The translations under genes and the position numbers were made by a program. A model generated the notes under the pieces. It had not been told where the DNA came from and did not search any database. It saw nothing but the letters and a program-made list of their open reading frames with translations. This document shows positions 58,225 through 64,000 of a DNA stretch of 64,000 nucleotides, in pieces (position 1 is the stretch's first letter; the number at the start of each line of letters is the position of its first letter). The stretch lies in assembly GCF_000275845.1 (NCBI RefSeq), contig NW_006766943.1, forward strand, positions 5,472 to 69,471. Reading direction: 5' to 3'. Origin of the DNA: Dichomitus squalens LYAD-421 SS1. Taxonomy: Eukaryota; Basidiomycota; Agaricomycetes; Polyporales; Polyporaceae.

Positions 58225-60619
58225 ATGCCCTCCAACGTGTCGATTTCGGGCCCATCAAGCGCATATACTCCACCCGAACTTTCGAAACTGACGGTGCCTC
58301 AGCTGAAGGCTCTCTGCAAAGAAAGGAAGATATCTGGCTACTCGAAACTCGGAAAGCAACCCCTTCTGCAGAAGTTGACTGCATCTGGATATTACTCTGG
58401 AAATGCCGGCGAGCTGAGCACCTCTGGGTCAAAACATACCGTGGCGACAACCCTCGTTCCAACAGCCTCGGATCGCCCATCCTCCTCTAGAGGCTCCCAA
58501 AGACCGGAGAGCGCGCTACAGACAGTACCCGATACTCTCTATCAGCGCTCTGCATTCTCCGACAGTATCGCGCCCGAAACTATACCTAATCATAACATAC
58601 CCATAACGCGGCCTCCCTCTGTCGCTGCTAATACCTCATTACTCGCAATCACGACACCTTCATCCCAAACGAAGAGAGCTGAAAACGCAGGGACTCGCCA
58701 GCGTCATCAAATTCAAACCACCGACGGAGACTCTCTGCCCTTGGATTCGCCAACTGGGTCACCGTGCCTGGAGCACGTCCTGGGATCTCCATCTCGAGCA
58801 AACCAGACTTCTGAGGCAGCAATTTCTGGCAATGGTTCTGTCGCCACCGTTCAAGGATGTCCTGTCCCGGCTGCGTCCTCTACGAGGCAGCGAACCCATA
58901 CAAGCATTGATCATAGCATGCCTCCGCCACCGCCCAAAAGAGCCCGGGTACTGCCACTTGCGTCTTCTCTCCTCTCCAAAACTACTAGTGCCCCTTCGTC
59001 AGTTTTTGCTCCTTCCAAGAGGTTCAAGCCACTCGTTATCACCAGGCGTCTGCCGTCGAATACTACTACACCCACTTGTGCCCAGGCTGTTCCGCAAGCC
59101 GAAAATTATGTTCTTGGACATGATGCCCTAAACAAACCCCTGGAAGCTTCCCTGCTGGAGCTCGAGAGCAATGCTATCACTATGCCACAATTGTCGGCCA
59201 TCGCCATGCCTCCGACCCTCTCCCAGAGGAAGCGCGTCCAGCGATGGGCTGTGATTCTCAGCGGACTATCTGACCAGGAACGGGCTGTATGCGTCCTAGT
59301 CTCGCGCGCCTTCCGATATGCAGGTGCGCCGGAACAGCTGGGTCAAACGTTTAATGTTTGTCATGTTGTGACTGGACAGTATACCTCTCCGCTGCTTGCC
59401 TCCTTGCCAGGGACTACACTGGCCGTCGGCTGCGAGAGGATGTCTTGAAGAAGTACCCCCCAGCGATGACCAACATGTGGCCGTATCTTCGTGTGCGCGA
59501 GACAGAAGTCGCCAGGAGGCGCAGCATATTCGAGTCTTCGTTCCTTTGGAGACTCATTCGGAAGCTGGGCCTCTCGGATCCCATCGCAGCCCATATTTGG
59601 GCCAGTCCCGATCACCCAAAACAACTTTCGATTGCGGTCAGGTGAGTGGCCTGGTGATGTCAAACTAGACGTAGAACGTTGATAGCGTGGCAGGTTCGTA
59701 CTGACAAGAGCGTGGTTTGAGCTCTCAATTGGGTTACCCCACGACAGCAGAACCAACCCAAACTCGTGGCTACACGGCACAATTGTCGATGTGCGGGAAG
59801 TCGTCCCGTCAGAAGTCTGGTCTGTCACCATCCACTACTCAACATGTCTCACTCCACCGCGCGAGCGAGAAGTTCTATATATCCTCGAGGCTACGTGCGA
59901 AGTTATAGGTCGACCGTCGAATGGATGCATACTTTCTCTTGGCGAGAGCGCAGCGGCAGGTCTCCCCCTCCGCGCCGATTGGTCGACGTATATTGCTCAC
60001 CGCGTCGCTCCCTGTTCTATTGCAAAGCCACTCGTCTCACACATGAAGTGGGCATGTCAAGAGGATTACGATCAAGGAATTAGCACGCTTTGGCTGAAGA
60101 GGGTTTCTGTGGAAGGTCAATTGGGCATAACGAAACGCACGATCGCTGATCGCTACGTGATGGCGTGCGTAGTCGGGAACAGGTGAGTCTCTTGCCACAA
60201 CGTGATTAACGCCAGTCATTGCGTAGGACCTGCTGACTTTTTGTCGTAGCATAAGTGGGCATTGGATGACTACGAACGAGATGGCGCAAGAATTCGCTGG
60301 CCTCCCAGCTCGTGTCGCTCCTCAATATGGAAAGCAAAAGAACACAACACTGAATTTGTTCCTTCCCGAGTGAGTGCAGTTGATCATGCGGTCCTCAGCG
60401 ATTAAGATCCCACCGAACAGACACCATCACGTGGAGAGCGTGCACTTGGCTGGCCCCGGCGGGAAAAACTTACATCCTGCCCTTGCGGTTATTCAAACAC
60501 CTCATCGAGAATACTTCGTCTTACGCGACAACGGTATGCAGGTCGGGTGCGAGGAGGATGGCGTTGCGGATATCTGGCAGGAGTTGCTCCGGTGTGACTG
60601 CAGAGGCAACCCGGTATAG
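58225..60619 (+). CDS. SAP-domain protein with uncharacterised C-terminal region
   Basis: The N-terminus (MPSNVSISGPSSAYTPPE, then LSKLTVPQLKALCKERKISG and YSKLGKQPLLQKLTASG) is a SAP motif, a helix-turn-helix that binds AT-rich DNA in chromatin and DNA-repair proteins. An in-frame Met at 58183 is a second possible start. Residues after that are disordered, Ser/Thr/Pro-rich, with a basic PPPPKRARV likely to be a nuclear localisation signal. From about 59220 the sequence becomes ordered: RVQRWAVILSGLSDQERAVC, then across an intron VYLSAACLLARDYTGRRL and RETEVARRRSIFESSFLWRL. Further segments include SVTIHYSTCLTPP, ADRYVMACVVGN and HVESVHLAGPGGKNLHPALA. I do not recognise this region of about 390 residues. 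Four or five introns join in frame. It is probably nuclear. Confidence 0.7.
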
Positions 60620-61177
60620 ACGAGGTAGACCCTCTGAAGTATCTCTTGCTCGCAATGCCCTTTGTGAAACATTGTTTGGCATGTGTCAGCTCCGTCCTTG
60701 ATCGTCTGCAAAGTAGCATGTCGCCGTGTTGCCTCTCCCACCTCCAGCCACAGCGCTTGGTACTCCAAGCATGCCTTCTCTATTCAGCTACACTAGTATA
60801 TTGTATGCACACCCGCCGCAGTGCAGTGACAATTCGGAGTCGGCATCTTGAGCGCGTTCGAGGTAATTGAGAAGCGTAGAGATAGGGGACGAGAGCGTCC
60901 CGTGACGAAATTGAGTCTGAAGGTGTTACACATATGCATGATCGCTGGCGTTGGATCGTAATGGAACATTAATGTGTCGCGGTCGACGTAACGGTATGTA
61001 GTTGACTCGTATAGAGCAATATGATACCTACTTAGCACTTGAGTAGTGTGGCATGAAGTATCGGAGCTCGAACAGTGTTCGCTCCGACTGAAAGTAGTCC
61101 TCACGTGATGAGGGCGCGTCAATAGTGAGGAGAAGCGCTTAGTGAGCGGCACCCAACGTTGTCTCTCATCGTCGACG
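60620..61177. other. Intergenic region upstream of PRP8
   Basis: 558 bp with the 3' flank of the SAP gene and the PRP8 promoter. No further gene recognised. Confidence 0.4.

Positions 61178-64000
<2,823 letters not shown>

Overview
This window is nuclear DNA of a filamentous basidiomycete, most likely an agaricomycete mushroom-forming fungus. Genes are dense on both strands and are interrupted by many short GT-AG introns, mostly about 50 to 80 nt. Several families typical of agaricomycetes are present: a DUF6534 membrane protein, F-box proteins, a KRE9-like GPI protein, a berberine-bridge-like oxidase and membrane-anchored pepsin-like proteases. All gene models here were read by eye from frame continuity, splice-site motifs and family resemblance. 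Exon edges are therefore approximate, and no database search was run.

Layout, left to right. 1-5 kb: a DUF6534 seven-helix-type membrane protein and a secreted Ser/Thr-rich GPI protein, followed by a tRNA-Gly(GCC)-like gene. 5.8-10.7 kb: two minus-strand secretory-pathway genes, ERV46 (COPII cargo receptor) and VPS45 (Sec1/Munc18 protein). 11-14.6 kb: a GSKIP-domain protein, an OGFr-domain protein and a coiled-coil acidic protein. 15-17.6 kb: an intact F-box/WD40 gene. 18.8-23.7 kb: an aquaglyceroporin and a SYLF (Ysc84-type) protein, divergent across 2 kb. 24.7-29.4 kb: two divergent membrane-anchored pepsin-family proteases. 30-34.8 kb: a C2H2/CxxC zinc protein and an F-box-like protein. 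35.5-39.8 kb: the F-actin capping protein alpha subunit and a long-chain acyl-CoA ligase. 40.6-43.3 kb: a second F-box/WD40 copy that appears decayed. 43.5-45.5 kb: a BBE-like FAD oxidase. 46.2-52.7 kb: a large PX-PH phospholipase D. 53-60.6 kb: a PHD-finger protein, a SET-plus-TAD3 fused reading frame, a TIGR04076-family protein and a SAP-domain protein. 61.2 kb to the end: the 5' part of the spliceosomal PRP8 gene.

Most genes are housekeeping functions (vesicle traffic, actin, lipid activation, tRNA editing, splicing) and form no single pathway. The parts most worth a second look are the SET-TAD3 fusion, the two F-box/WD40 paralogs about 23 kb apart (one intact, one with a stop and two frame breaks), the head-to-head protease pair, the zinc-binding protein of unfamiliar architecture at 30-32.6 kb, and two tRNA-like sequences that share the same unusual T-stem.
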